Below, piece by piece: positions 35,338 to 47,489 of a stretch of DNA of 64,000 nt. Every line of letters starts with the position of its first letter. Position 1 is the first letter of the stretch. Position numbers and translations under genes: made by a program. The DNA is from Siphonodentalium dalli (Eukaryota; Mollusca; Scaphopoda; Gadilida; Siphonodentaliidae): positions 263,286,077-263,350,076 of the forward strand of contig CP136061.1 of the NCBI GenBank assembly GCA_032622095.1. The letters are read 5' to 3'. The notes below the pieces were generated by a model. The model did no database searches and had not been told where the DNA came from. It saw nothing but the letters and a program-made list of their open reading frames with translations.

Positions 35338-35470
35338 GAACATAACTATGGACACAAATCTGCTTGTCGTATCCTCTTTAATTGTGCCAAGGGTCATGTG
35401 GAGAAAAGTTACTTCAGAAAGTTTGATTTTGTCAACTGTCTGATCCCATTCCTCAAGACGGAGGATCAGT
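35338..35470 (+). CDS. Exon of the armadillo-like gene encoding one ARM repeat
   Basis: The acceptor TTATTTTTATTTCAG ends at 35337 and the donor GTAAGT starts at 35471. The 133-bp exon is open from its first base (phase 0 in, phase 1 out) and encodes HNYGHKSACRILFNCAKGHV then EKSYFRKFDFVNCLIPFLKT. This is one helical ARM-type repeat (helix, basic/polar turn, hydrophobic helix). The phase-0 entry matches the phase-0 exit of the exon at 17608-18090, implying a 17.2-kb intron if no exon was missed between. The gene must continue beyond, but no further exon was found up to 64000. Confidence 0.65.
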
Positions 35471-35528
35471 GTAAGTATAACATGATTCATGTATAACTGT
35501 GATTATTAATTAGATATCATATATTATA

Positions 35529-36194
35529 ATACCCCCTACAATGAAGTTGTTGGGGGGGGGGGGGTATATTGGAATTGGCTTGTCTCTCCGTCGTCTGTCC
35601 GTCGTTGTCCATCCGTGGACACAAATTTGTCACAAGGTTTTCTCAGTCGTTTTTTATCATTTTCCATGAAACTTGGCATAGACATTAACCACCACGGGAA
35701 CCTGTGCACCTGCCATTATGATGTCTGTGAGACATTTTTTGGTGCAGTTATCCCCCTTTTTTGACTTAATTAGAACATTTTTGCAACATGTATCATTTTG
35801 TCGGAGCTTTTATTCCGACATTTTTAGGTCAATTTTTAAACAACTTGGCACAGATATTTAGTACCATGGGACCTGTGCACATGCGATTATGACGTCTGTC
35901 AGACTTTTGTTTGGTGAGTTATTCCCCTTTTTCGACTTACATAGACTTTTTTGTGTGGAGTTATTCCCTTTTTTCGACTTGCAACATGCATAATATTGTC
36001 CGTGCTTTTATTCCTATATTTTTTAGGATTAGGATTAGGGTTAGGGTTGTGCACCTGCAATGCGATTCTGTTATTTTATTATTTTAACTAAATGTTTTAA
36101 ATGTTTACTGACATATGAAACATCCTAGTGTTTTAATAACACGGGGGTGGGGGGGTGGGTATACTTAGTCCCACTGGGACAGTCACGCCTCTAG
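35529..36194 (+). mobile_element. Helitron-like non-autonomous element
   Basis: The left end has ATACCCCCTACAATGAAGTT followed by a run of about 14 G and TATATTGG. The body repeats ACCTGTGCAC..GCGATTATGA-CGTCTGT blocks at about 35700 and 35875. The right end has the hairpin GTCCCACTGGGAC (36168-36180), a 10-nt spacer and CTAG followed by T. A hairpin 10-12 nt before a CTRR end inserted 5' of T is the Helitron hallmark. No coding region is present. Confidence 0.6.
36023..36046 (+). repeat. Interstitial telomere-like repeat, four units
   Basis: TTAGGA TTAGGA TTAGGG TTAGGG in tandem, inside the Helitron-like element. It is too short to mark a chromosome end. Confidence 0.85.
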
Positions 36195-36639
36195 TTTATT
36201 TTATATCGAGTGACCTATTATGAACCTCGGATGATATCGCCCCAAACTCGGCTTATTACCACCCCACTCCTCAAACTCAGCTGATAATTATGATGTCACA
36301 CTGAGAACTTGTTTGGGTAACGTACATGTATATGGTAATGAATCTAGAATCCATACACAAAATGACAATTGGCGGCAACGAGACCAAATATCGTGCATTT
36401 TGTGAGCATGAAACTTAACACATGTATATGACCTTCCCAGGAATGTTTAGCAGCTTTCCACCCAACCACGGTAAGGGCAGCCATCTTGTTATTTTTGGCA
36501 AAAATGACACATTTTTTGTCACTAAAATCCACTATACCACTAAAATGTATTATAAGAGAGTTGCAAACTTCTAAGAATTAGTTCAGCTATATTTTGAAAA
36601 CTGTGGTGGTGTGGGGCTCTGATTATATCAACACAGTTA
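36195..36639. other. No gene recognised
   Basis: A 62-aa frame on the minus strand is not supported by anything else. No repeat end was identified. Confidence 0.4.
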
Positions 36640-36726
36640 CCATGGCAATGTACATGTAATATATGGCAAGAAAATCGAGAAAAAACTCCAGAGAAAACCT
36701 TCAACACTCAGATAACCTGCAGAAAA

Positions 36727-36765
36727 GGTCTAGCGCTTTCGTTATTGTTTAACTTCATCAGGACC
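36727..36765 (-). ncRNA. Hammerhead ribozyme motif (second family)
   Basis: On the minus strand: GGTC, CTGATGA, extra A, GTTA-AACAA-TAAC (perfect stem II), GAAA, 2-bp stem III (AG/CT around CG), cleavage triplet CTA, GACC. All invariant core positions are present. Stem II and the stem III loop differ in sequence from the copies at 7.6-8.9 kb while the fold is kept, which is compensatory-type evidence for the structure. Confidence 0.7.
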
Positions 36766-36888
36766 GAGTTTGGCGTGTGATTTTTTGAGGATTTTGCTCG
36801 CCTTATATACTGTTTGTTATGAGTCTCCGATTTGATTGGTCAGTGTAGAAGGGTCAAGGGGTTGTGAAAAGGATGATGGGAAATGCGG

Positions 36889-37030
36889 GTAACAAATGCG
36901 GGTAAGGGGTTCGTGTTAGTGTTTCGCCTGTGTGGTGTGGGGCATTTTAAATGCGGGTAATTGGTGCGGGTAATCGACGTGGTGATGGAAGTGATTCATT
37001 CCCAAAATTGCGGGTAACAAGTGCGGGTAT
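36889..37030 (+). repeat. TGCGGGTAA word cluster
   Basis: At least six irregularly spaced copies of TGCGGGTA(A) lie next to the pLTR, all in one orientation. This parallels the GGTTCACT cluster beside the pLTRs at 7.8-8.3 kb. Confidence 0.75.
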
Positions 37031-37659
37031 CTGGCGTTTGTAATATATGACTTTGAGTCACATTTGGATATCAGGAGAGCTGTCCTGAACCAAATTTTCG
37101 AATTTATTTTCTTTGTTTGACACATGGAAATATCTATTATTTGATATTAGAACATATTATATTTCATTCACGATTCTGCTGTCAAACAAAGTGGTCAGTT
37201 AGTAATGAAATGATATGTAAACAATATGCACATGTATGCACACAAGGTGTGTATAGATGATAAAATTATGCATTTTATTGTGAACGCAACATTTGACACA
37301 CATGAAGAGCAGATGAATATAAGTCACTTTGGATATTATGCCCAGGTGGATAATGCCTACCGTTACCATTGCAACTATTTAAAAAAAATGGCTGCTTATC
37401 TATGTGAATAACACCTGGAATTTTATGGAATTTCAGGCTTGCTTTTTTTTACTTTTCTCAAGTCTGGAATCTAGGTAATTTGTAAACTCTGTAAAACTAA
37501 TTATTCTGTGGTAACTGGCCATGGAATTCCAGTGTTCAGAAGATTAGAAAGTCTGTATAATCCTGGAATTAATTATATATAGAGTTGAGCCGGACTTAAC
37601 TGGGAACAATTGTTGAAGTGGGATCCAGGCGAGGAGTCGGGGAAAATCCGGGTTTGATG

Positions 37660-37882
37660 GCTACAAACTGAAATATTTGGTGAATATAAGTTGAAGAGAG
37701 TTGTTGAGAACTACGGTTTTGTGTATGCAGCATATATTCCTTGGCAAAATGGCATTTGCGAGCGTAATCATGCTGTAGTCGATGATTGTGTTGCCAAGAT
37801 ATTAGAAGATCAGCCTAAACTGAATCTTGACGTAGGATGCGCAATTTTCGACAGCTCGTCGAGGTGTCTGCACTTCTATTAG
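37660..37882 (+). pseudogene. Ty3/gypsy-type integrase fragment
   Basis: About 50 residues are recognisable: RVVENYGFVYAAYIPWQNGI then CERNHAVVDDCVAKILEDQP. This is the region around the catalytic Glu of retroviral-type (rve) integrases, in which PW.NG..ER is diagnostic. Upstream and downstream Pol domains and LTRs are not visible. It is a dead fragment of an LTR retrotransposon of the invertebrate itself. Confidence 0.7.
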
Positions 37883-38389
37883 TTGGATTTGATTGTTATT
37901 ATTGGGAATTTGGAGGAGACATTTAGTACCGGCGGAATCACAAATTTACGAACCCACGAAAAAGTCATTAATTGCTGAACCACGAAAATTGATACCAATG
38001 AATTTAAAGCCATTCACGGTAATTTAAAATGAACTGCAACTTCCCAAGGTAAGTCTAGTTTATTTTTATAATTATGCTGCCAAATGTGACTGATCAGTAA
38101 CATATTTCGAAGTTTTTTTTTATGAGAGTGAAAAAGCGATTGGTTAGTGTTGTTACTTAGATGACTTCCTTTTTTGACAGAAAAATTCAGCATAGCCCCA
38201 TTACATGCTCGATTTAGCACCATGTCGTCTGCAGATTTAGAACCGATTCACATGTGGCAGATGAGACCCCATGTCTCTGTCCCAGATTGTTTCCGGGTGA
38301 TGACTTTAGTTGTAGTTATCTGATTGTTTTTCAAATTTTGTGTGAAATACCCACATGAGTACATGGTGCAGTCAGCCCATTTTTATGTG
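37883..38389. other. No gene recognised
   Basis: Anonymous AT-rich sequence. Confidence 0.4.
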
Positions 38390-38740
38390 CTATCAAATTT
38401 TAGCGATTTTCGTTTGAAAAACATGAGCAAAATCCTTTGCCACATCCCTCATCCAAACTTTATATGGTTCTTTTGACATGACCTTTAGATGGAAGCGGTC
38501 CAATTTTTCCGAAATTTGTTTGAAAGCTTCAGCCATCTTGGATTTCATATTTGAATCCATCAGCACACCCTGCAGCCCACATTAATTGGAGAAACGTTTG
38601 AAATGAAAATAATTTCATTTAAACAATACAATCCATTTACGGAAATTTTTTGACTCTCCTTCTTTATCATTCTAGTCACTGCTCAGCATAAAATGATTAA
38701 CGCCTCCCCATGTTGAGCTACAGTGTCAGACACTTTCATT
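38390..38740 (+). repeat. Old, truncated HINE-like copy ending in the family hairpin
   Basis: Diverged monomer blocks (CATGACCTTTAGATGGAAGC, CAGCCATCTTGGATTTCAT) are followed by GTTGAGCTACAGTGTCAGAC ACTTTCATT. Copy C begins 2-3 bp later, so two family members sit head to tail. Confidence 0.6.
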
Positions 38741-39759
38741 TTTTAGCTCAACTTTACTTTGTAAAGTTTGAGCTATTGCCATGGCTTTGTCGTCCGTCGT
38801 CCGTGTGCGCGTGTGTGCGTAAGGCGTCAACAATGCAGTCTACAGGTCGTACCTTTGATCGGATCATTATGAAATTTGTCATAGCTGTTGACATCAACAT
38901 TTAGACTAGAATGATTCATTTTGGGGTCATTCGTTAAAAAATCATGGCCGCCAGTAGCCATCTTGCATTTCAAAATTCAATCCATTAGCACGGGCTACAG
39001 GGCGTACTGTTTGTCTTATCATCATGAAATTTGTCATGGATGTTAATATTGACATGTAGATCGGAACGAGTAATTTTGGGGTCATTTGGCCCAAAAACAT
39101 GGCCGCCAGCAGCCATCTTGGATTTTACTCTTTGTATGACTAAATTCTTTGGCACGGGCTACAGGTCTTACTTTTAGTCTGATCATCATAAAATTTGTCA
39201 AGAATGTTAATAATGACATGTAGATGGGAACGAGTCATTTTGGGGTCATTCGGCCAAAAAACATGGCCGCCAGCAGGCATCTTTGATTTCACTCTTTGTA
39301 TGACTAAATCCTTTAGCACGGGCTACAGGTCGTACCTTTAGTCCGATCATCATAAAATTTGTCATGGCTGTTGAAATTGGAATGTAGATGGGAACGAGTC
39401 ATTTTGGGGTCATTCGGACAAAAAACATGGCCACCAGCGGCCATCTTGGATTTCAAAATTTAATCCATTAGCACGGGCCACAGGTCGTACTGTTCATCTG
39501 ATCATCATGAAATTTGTCATGGATGTTAATATTGACATGTAGATGGGAACGAGTAATTTTGGGGTCATTTGGCCAAAAAATATGGCCGCCAGCAGCCATC
39601 TTGGATTTTACTCTTTGTATGACTAAATCCTTGAGCACGGGCTACAGGTCGTACCTTTAGTCTGATCATCATAAAATTTGTCATGAATGTTGATAATAAC
39701 ATGTAGATGGGAACGAGTCATTTTGGGGTCGTTCGGTCAAAAAAAATGGCTGCCAGCAG

Positions 39760-40982
39760 TAGGCCTGTAACGATACGCTTGGTCACGATACGATACGTAT
39801 CGCGATACAGGGCCAACGATACGATACGTATCGTGATACGCAAAATTTGATCCCACAAGTAAATAGTTATTCAAGTTCAACACTCCAAATTTGCACAACT
39901 CTCAGATGTTATCGTAGAAAAATGAACTATACTAATTTTAGTGAACAGTATATCATTTCACAGTTGGCAGTCAGTTGCTGGAGTTTCTGACTGAAAATGA
40001 GCTTTTCTGACAATATACTCAGATATAACTAGTATTGACAAGTACCGTAGTGTAAGCACCCAGCGACAGTTCGCCATGCACCATTAAACTATATGCCTAA
40101 TAATGGTACATGACGAATTTTCAATCCGAAACTCATGCAACAGTGATTCAACTTCAAGTCTTATTTTTTAAATTCATTTTATATTTTAATCAACAGTAAT
40201 TCAACACAACAATGTGACATTTAATAGTCACAACTCAGTCTTAGCCAATTTAGAATACACATCTTGGAGACGCAGCTGACCTGATGATTTGGGAACGCTA
40301 GATGGGCTCGCTGGGGTTGAGTTCGTCAAGTCTATAGTCTATAATGATGTCGTTTCAAATGGTGCGACATGATGATGTTGGTCGTAACACCAGTCTTGTA
40401 ACTTATGTAAGAGGTTGCCGTCGAACATAATTTGGATATCGTTTTAGTTCTGTCTGTCTTAATGCATCCATCCTCTTCAATGGTGTACGTCCCAAAACCG
40501 AAATACTGCCAGACTTTCGACCTGTAGGCCGCTGGCGGATTGACAAGTTTTAAGCTTTGAGCAGACATCTTTCCACGGCCCACGTGTTGTTGTTTTGCCG
40601 CAGACGATATATCCAATATACTAGTATTTGATTGGTTGAAATCACAGCAGTTCATTAAATTAAACCAATCAGAGCATGGCTTACAGTCTGTGGCTAGGTT
40701 ACGGAGGTCAGTCATTTCACTTCCGCCAACGTTTGTGTCAAAGGTCAAAGTGCGAGCTCACGGAAACAAACGAAATTTACAGATTTACTTCCGATAACAC
40801 TTTGTAAGCATTCACAGCTTACAGAAACGAACGAGGGGACCCGATTGACTTCGTATGGAATCTGCATGATAATAGCGGAACTGTATCGTAGTGTATCGAA
40901 ATTACAGTCAAATGAATCGCGTATAGAATCGTGAATGACGAATCGCGATGCATCGAAATCGCGATGAATCGTTACAGGCCTA
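39760..40982 (-). mobile_element. hAT element with BED-finger remnant and perfect 8-bp target duplication
   Basis: GCCAGCAG lies on both sides (39752-39759 and 40983-40990). The termini are TAGGCCTGTAACGAT and its complement, followed on both sides by clusters of CGATAC/CGATGC words. Length is 1223 bp. The minus strand encodes a BED-type zinc finger, the usual N-terminal domain of hAT transposases, while the catalytic part is deleted. Confidence 0.85.
40332..40715 (-). pseudogene. BED-type zinc-finger N-terminus of a hAT transposase
   Basis: From the first ATG (at 40715) the frame encodes 127 aa. The C-terminal half reads RSKVWQYFGFGTYTIEEDGC then a KLC.. segment, SYISYKTGVTTN and MSHHLKRHH. 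This is the BED pattern (VW.yF, C-x2-C, HLkrhH). The first zinc Cys of the usual C-K-L-C motif appears as Ser (ISKLC), so metal binding may be lost. The ribonuclease-H-like catalytic domain and dimerisation region are absent. It lies wholly within the hAT element at 39760-40982. Confidence 0.65.
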
Positions 40983-43900
40983 GCCAGCAGGCATCTTTGA
41001 TGTTACTCTTTGTATGACTAAATCCTTCAGCACGAGCTACAGGTCGTACCTTTAGTCCGATCATCATAAAATTTGTCATGGCTGTTGAAATTGGAATGTA
41101 GATGGGAACGAGTCATTTTGGGGTCATTCGGACAAAAAACAATGGCCGCCCGCAGCCATCTTGGATTTTACTCTTTGTATGACTAAATCCTTTAGCACGG
41201 GCTACAGGTCGTACCTTTAGTCTGATCATCATAAAAATTATCATGAATGTTAATAATGACATGTAGATGGGAACGAGTCATTTTGGGGTCATTCGGTCAA
41301 AAAACATGGCCGCCAACAGGCATCTTTGATTTTACTCTTTGTATGACTAAATCCTTTAGCACGGGCTACAGGTTGTACCTTTAGTCCGATCATCATAAAA
41401 TTTGTCATGGCTATTGAAATTGGAATGTAGATGGGAACGAGTCATTTTGGGGTCATTCGGACAAAAAACAATGGCCGCCAGTGGCCATCTTGGATTTCAA
41501 AATTCAATCCATTAGCACGGGTCACAGGTCGTACTGTTCGTCTGATCATCATGAAATTTGTCATGGATGTTAATATTGACATGTAGATGGGAACGAGTAA
41601 TTTTGGGGTCATTTGGCCCAAAAACATGGCCACCAGCAGCCATCTTGGATTTTACTCTTTGTATGACTAAATCCTTTAGCACGGGCTACAGGTCGTACCT
41701 TTAGTCTGATCATCATAAAAATTTTCATCAATGTTGATAATAACATGTAGATGGGAACGAGTCATTTTGGGGTCGTTCGGTCAAAAAACATGGCTGCCAG
41801 CAGGCATCTTTGATTGTACTCTTTGTATGACTAAATCCTTCAGCACGGGCTACAGGTCGTACCTTTAGTCCGATCATCATAAAATTTGTCATGGCTATTG
41901 AAATTGGAATGTAGATGGGAACGAGTCATTTTGGGGTCATTCGGACAAAAAACAATGGCCGCCAGTGGCCATCTTGGATTTCAAAATTCAATCCATTAGC
42001 ACGGGCCACAGGTCGTACTGTTCGTCTGATCATCATGAAATTTGTCATGGATGTTAATATTGTCATGTAGATGGGAAACGAGTAATTTTGGGGTCATTCG
42101 GCCTAAAAACATGCGGCCAGCAGCTATCTTGGATTTTATTCTTTGTATGACTAAATTCTTTAGCACGGGCTACAGGTCGTACCTTTAGTCTTATCATCAT
42201 CAAATTTGTCATGGATGTTAATATTGACATGTAGATGGGAACGAGTAATTTTGGGGTCATTTGGCCCAAAAACATGTCCACCAGCAGCCATCTTGGATTT
42301 TACTCTTTGTATGACTAAATCCTTTAGCACGGGCTACAGGTCGTACCTTTAGTCTGATCATCATAAAAATTATCTTGAATGTTAATAATGACATGTAGAT
42401 GGGAACAAGTCATTTTGGGGTCATTCGGTCAAAAAACATGGCCGCCAGCAGGCATCTTTGATTTTACTCTTTGTATGACTAAATCCTTTAGCACGGCTAC
42501 AGGTCGTACCTTTAGTCCGATCATCATAAAATTTGTCATGGCTATTGAAATTGGAATGTAGATGGGAACGAGTCATTTTGGGGTCATTCGGACAAAAAAC
42601 ATGGCCGCCAGCGGCCATCTTGGATTTCAAAATTTAATCTATTAGCACGGGCCACAGGTCGTACTGTTAGTCTGATCATCATGAAATTTGTCATGGATGA
42701 TAATATTGACATGTAGATGGGAACGAGTAATTTTGGGGTCATTCGGCCAAAAAACATGGCCGCCAGCAGCCATCTTGGATTTTACTCTTTGTATGACTAA
42801 ATTCTTCAGCACAGGCTGCAGGTCATACTTTTATTCTGATCATCATAAAATTTGTCATGAATGTTGATAATGACATGTAGATGGGAACGAGTCATTTCGG
42901 GGTCATTCGGCCAAAAAACATGGCCGCCAGCAGGCATCTTTTATTTCACTCTTTGTATGACTAAATCCTTTAGCACGGGCTACAGGTCGTACCTTTAGTC
43001 CGATCATCATAAAATTTGTCATGGCTGTTGAAATTGGAATGTAGATGGGAACGAGTCATTTTGGGGTCATTCAGACAAAAAACATGGCCACCAGCGGCCA
43101 TCTTGAATTCATCATGAAATTTGTCATGGATGTTAATATTGACATGTAGATGGGAACGAGTAATTTTGGGGTCATTCGGCCAAAAAACATGCGGCCAGCA
43201 GCCATCTTGGATTTTACTCTTTGTATGACTAAATTCTTTAGCACGGGCTGCAGGTCGTACCTTTAGTCTGATCATCATCAAATTTGTCATGGCTGTTGAA
43301 ATTGGAATGTAGATGGGAACGAGTCATTTTGAGGTCATTTGGCCAAAAAACATGGCCGCCAGCAGCCATCTTGGATTTTACTCTTTGTATGACTAAATTC
43401 TTTAGCACGGGTCACAGGTCGCACTGTTCGTCTGATCATCATGAAATTTGTCATGGATGTTAATATTGGCATGTAGATGGGAACGAGTAATTTTGAGGTC
43501 ATTTGGCCCAAAAACATGGCCGCCAGCAGGCATCTTTGATTTTACTCTTTGTATGACTAAATCCTTCAGCACGAGCTACAGGTCGTACCTTTAGTCCGAT
43601 CATCATAAAATTTGTCATGGCTGTTGAAATTGGAATGTAGATGGGAACGAGTCATTTTGGGGTCATTCGGACAAAAAACAATGGCCGCCAGCAGCCATCT
43701 TCGATTTTACTCTTTGTATGACTAAATCCTTTAGCACGGGCTACAGGTCGTACCTTTAGTCTGATCATCATAAAAATTATCACGAATGTTAATAATGACA
43801 TGTAGATGGGAACGAGTCATTTTGGGGTCATTCGGTCAAAAAACATGGCCGCCAGCAGGAATCTTTGATTTTACTCTTTGTATGACTAAATCCTTTAGCA

Positions 43901-46230
43901 CGGGCTACAGGTCGTACCTTTAGTCCGATCATCATAAAATTTGTCATGGCTATTGAAATTGGAATGTAGATGGGAACGAGTCATTTTGGGGTCATTCGGA
44001 CAAAAACCATGGCCACCAGTGGCCATCTTGGATTTCAAAATTCAATCCATTAGCACGGGCCACAGGTCGTACTGTTCGTCTGATCATCATGAAATTTGTC
44101 ATGGATGTTAATATTGACATGTAGATGGGAACGAGTAATTTTGGGGTCATTCGGCCAAAAAACATGCGGCCAGCAGCCATCTTGGATTTTACTCTTTGTA
44201 TGACTAAATTCTTTAGCACAGCTGCAGGTCGTACCTTTAGTCTGATCATCATCAAATTTGTCATGGATGTTAATATTGACATGTAGATGGGAACGAGTAA
44301 TTTTGAGGTCATTTGGCCCAAAAACATGGCCGCCATCAGCCATCTTGGATTTTACTCTTTGTATGACTAAATCCTTTAGCACGGGCTACAGGTCGTACCT
44401 TTTGTCTGATCATCATAAAATTTGTAATGAATGTTAATAATAACATGTAGATGGGAACGAGTCATTTTGGGGTCGTTCGGTCAAAAAAAATGGCCGCCAG
44501 CAGGCATCTTTGATTTTACTCTTTGTATGACTAAATCCTTCAGCACGAGCTACAGGTCGTACCTTTAGTCCGATCATCATAAAATTTGTCATGACTGTTG
44601 AAATTGGAATGTAGATGGGAACGAGTCATTTTGGGGTCATTCGGACAAAAAACAATGGCCGCCAGCAGCCATCTTGGATTTTACTCTTTGTATGACTAAA
44701 TCCTTTAGCACGGGCTACAGGTCGTACCTTTAGTCTGATCATCATAAAAATTATCATGAATGTTAATAATGACATGTAGATGGGAACGAGTCATTTTGGG
44801 GTCATTCGGTCAAAAAACATGGCCGCCAGCAGGCAACTTTGAATTTTCTCTTTGTATGACTAAATCCTTTAGCACGGGCTACAGGTTGTACCTTTAGTCC
44901 GATCATCATAAAATTTGTCATAGCTATTGAAATTGGAATGTAGATGGGAACGAGTCATTTTGGGGTCATTCGGACAAAAAACATGGCCACCAGCGGCCAT
45001 CTTGGATTTCAAAATTCAATCTATTAGCACGGGCCACAGGTCGTACTGTTCGTCTGATCATCATGAAATTTGTCATGGATGTTAATATTGACATGTAGAT
45101 GGGAACGAGTAATTTTGGGGTCATTCGGACAAAAAACATGCGACCAGCAGCCATCTTGGATTTTACTCTTTGTATGACTAAATCCTTCAGCACGGGCTAC
45201 AGGTCGTACCTTTAGTCTGATCATCATAAAATTTGTCATGAATGTTGATAATAACATGTAGATGGGAACGAGTCAGCGGCCATCTTGGATTTCAAAATTC
45301 AATCCATTAGCACGGGCCACAGGTCGTACTGTTCGTCTGATCATCATGAAATTCGTCATGGATGTTAATATTGACATGTAGATGGGAACGAGTAATTTTG
45401 GGTTCATTCGGCCAAAAAACATGGCCGCCAGCAGCCATCTTGGATTTTACTCTTTGTATGACTAAATCCTTTAGCACGGGCTACAGGTCGTCATGGATGT
45501 TAACAATGACATGTAGATAGGAACGAGTCATTTTTGGGTCATTCGGGCAAAATACATGGCTACCAGCAGCCATCTTGGATTTTACTCTTTGTATGACTAA
45601 ATCCTATTCCTTTAGCACGGGCTACAGGTCGTACCTTTAGTCTGATCATCATGAAATTTGTCATGGCTGTTGAAATTGGAATGTAGATGGGAACGAGTCA
45701 TTTTGGGGTCATTCGGACAAAAAACATGGCCGCCAGTGGCCATCTTTGTTTTTAAAATTCAATCCATTAGCTCGGGCCACATGTCAAATTGTTCGTCTGA
45801 TCATCATGAAATTTGTCATGGATGTTAATATTGACATGTAGATGGGAACGAGTAATTTTGGGTTCATTCGGCCCAAAAACATGGCCGCCAGCAGCCATCT
45901 TGGATTTTACACTTTGTAAGACTAAATCCTTTAGCACGGGCTACAGGTCGTACCTTTAGTCTGATCATCATAAAATTTGTCATGGATGTTAACAATGACA
46001 TTTAGATGGGAAACGAGTCATTTTTCGGTCATTCAGGAAAAAAACATGGCCGCCAGCTGCCATATTGGGTTTTACTCTTTGTATGACTAAATCCTTTAGC
46101 ACGGGTTACAGGTCGTACCTTTAGTCTGATCATCATATAATTTCTCATGGATGTTAACAATGACATGTAGATGGGAACGAGTCATTTTTGGGTCATTAGG
46201 GCAAAAAACATGGCTGCCAGCAGCAATCTT

Positions 46231-47489
46231 GGATTTTACTCTTTGTATGACAAAATCCTTTAGCACGGGCTACAGGTCGTACCTTTAGTCTGATCATCAT
46301 GAAATTTGGCATGGCTGTTGAAATTGGAATGTAGATGGGAACGAGTCATTTTGGGGTCATTCGGACAAAAAACATGGCCGCCAGCAGCCATCTTTGTTTT
46401 AAAAATTCAATCCATTAGCACGGGCCACAGGTCAAATTGTTCGTCTGATCATCATTAAATTCTTCATGGATGTTAATATTGACATGTAGATGGGAACGAG
46501 TAATTTTGGGTTCATTCGGCCCAAAAACATGGCCACCAGCAGCCATCTTGGATTTACTCTTTGTATGACTAAATCCTTTAGCACGGGCTACAGGTCGTAC
46601 CTTTAGTCTGATCATCATAAAATTTGTCATGGATGTTAACAATGACATGTAGATGGGAACGAGTCATTTTTGGGTCATTCGGCCAAAAAACATGGCCACC
46701 AGCAGCCATCTTGGATTTTACTCTTTGTATGACTAAATTCTTTAGCACGGGCTACAGGTCGTACCTTTAGTCTGATCATCATAAAATTTGTCATGGATGT
46801 TAACAATGACATGTAGATGGGAACGAGTCATTTTTGGGTCATTAGGGCAAAAAACATGGCCGCCAGCAGCCATCTTGGATTTTACTCTTTGTATGACAAA
46901 ATCCTTTAGCACGGGCTACAGGTCGTACCTTTAGTCTGATCATCATGAAATTTGGCATGGCTGTTGAAATTGGAATGTAGATGGGAACGAGTCATTTTGG
47001 GGTCATTCGGACAAAAAACATGGCCGCCAGCAGCCATCTTTGTTTTAAAAATTCAATCCATTAGCACGGGCCACAGGTCAAATTGTTCGTCTGATCATCA
47101 TTAAATTCTTCATGGATGTTAATATTGACATGTAGATGGGAACGAGTAATTTTGGGTTCATTCGGCCCAAAAACATGGCCACCAGCAGCCATCTTGGATT
47201 TACTCTTTGTATGACTAAATCCTTTAGCACGGGCTACAGGTCGTACCTTTAGTCTGATCATCATAAAATTTGTCATGGATGTTAACAATGACATGTAGAT
47301 GGGAACGAGTCATTTTTGGGTCATTCGGCCAAAAAACATGGCCACCAGCAGCCATCTTGGATTTTACTCTTTGTATGACTAAATTCTTTAGCACGGGCTA
47401 CAGGTCGTACCTTTAGTCTGATCATCATAAAATTTGTCATGGATGTTAACAATGACATGTAGATGGGAACGAGTCATTTTTGGGTCATT
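46231..47489. repeat. 646-bp tandem (higher-order) duplication inside copy C
   Basis: Blocks about 46231-46843 and 46877-47489 look identical by eye over about 610 bp at an exact 646-bp offset, for example GACAAAATCC at 46248 and 46894. Each block is four monomers. This is much higher identity than between neighbouring monomers, so it is a recent event. Confidence 0.85.

Larger units (their letters stand above)
36640..37035 (-). mobile_element. Second Penelope-like terminal repeat, different family
   Basis: Read on the minus strand it shows: TGCGGGTAA-word cluster, TCACAACCCCTTGACCC, a CCAAT box (ACCAATCA), a TATA box (GTATATAAGG, 36801-36810), about 40 bp, the hammerhead at 36727-36765, and a leader. 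This is the order and near spacing seen at 8741-9000, although most of the sequence has diverged. No element coding region was found nearby. Outer limits are approximate. Confidence 0.55.

Noticed and set aside
36023-36046. A chromosome end or telomere fusion
   Set aside because: Only four telomere-like units, inside a Helitron-like element that carries other G-rich tracts.
42063-47294. Many 60-114-aa minus-strand frames containing FLGQMTPKLLVPIYMSILTS or KMAAGGHVF
   Set aside because: They follow from the monomer sequence of the HINE-like core being open by chance in one frame. Monomer lengths not divisible by three break them repeatedly.
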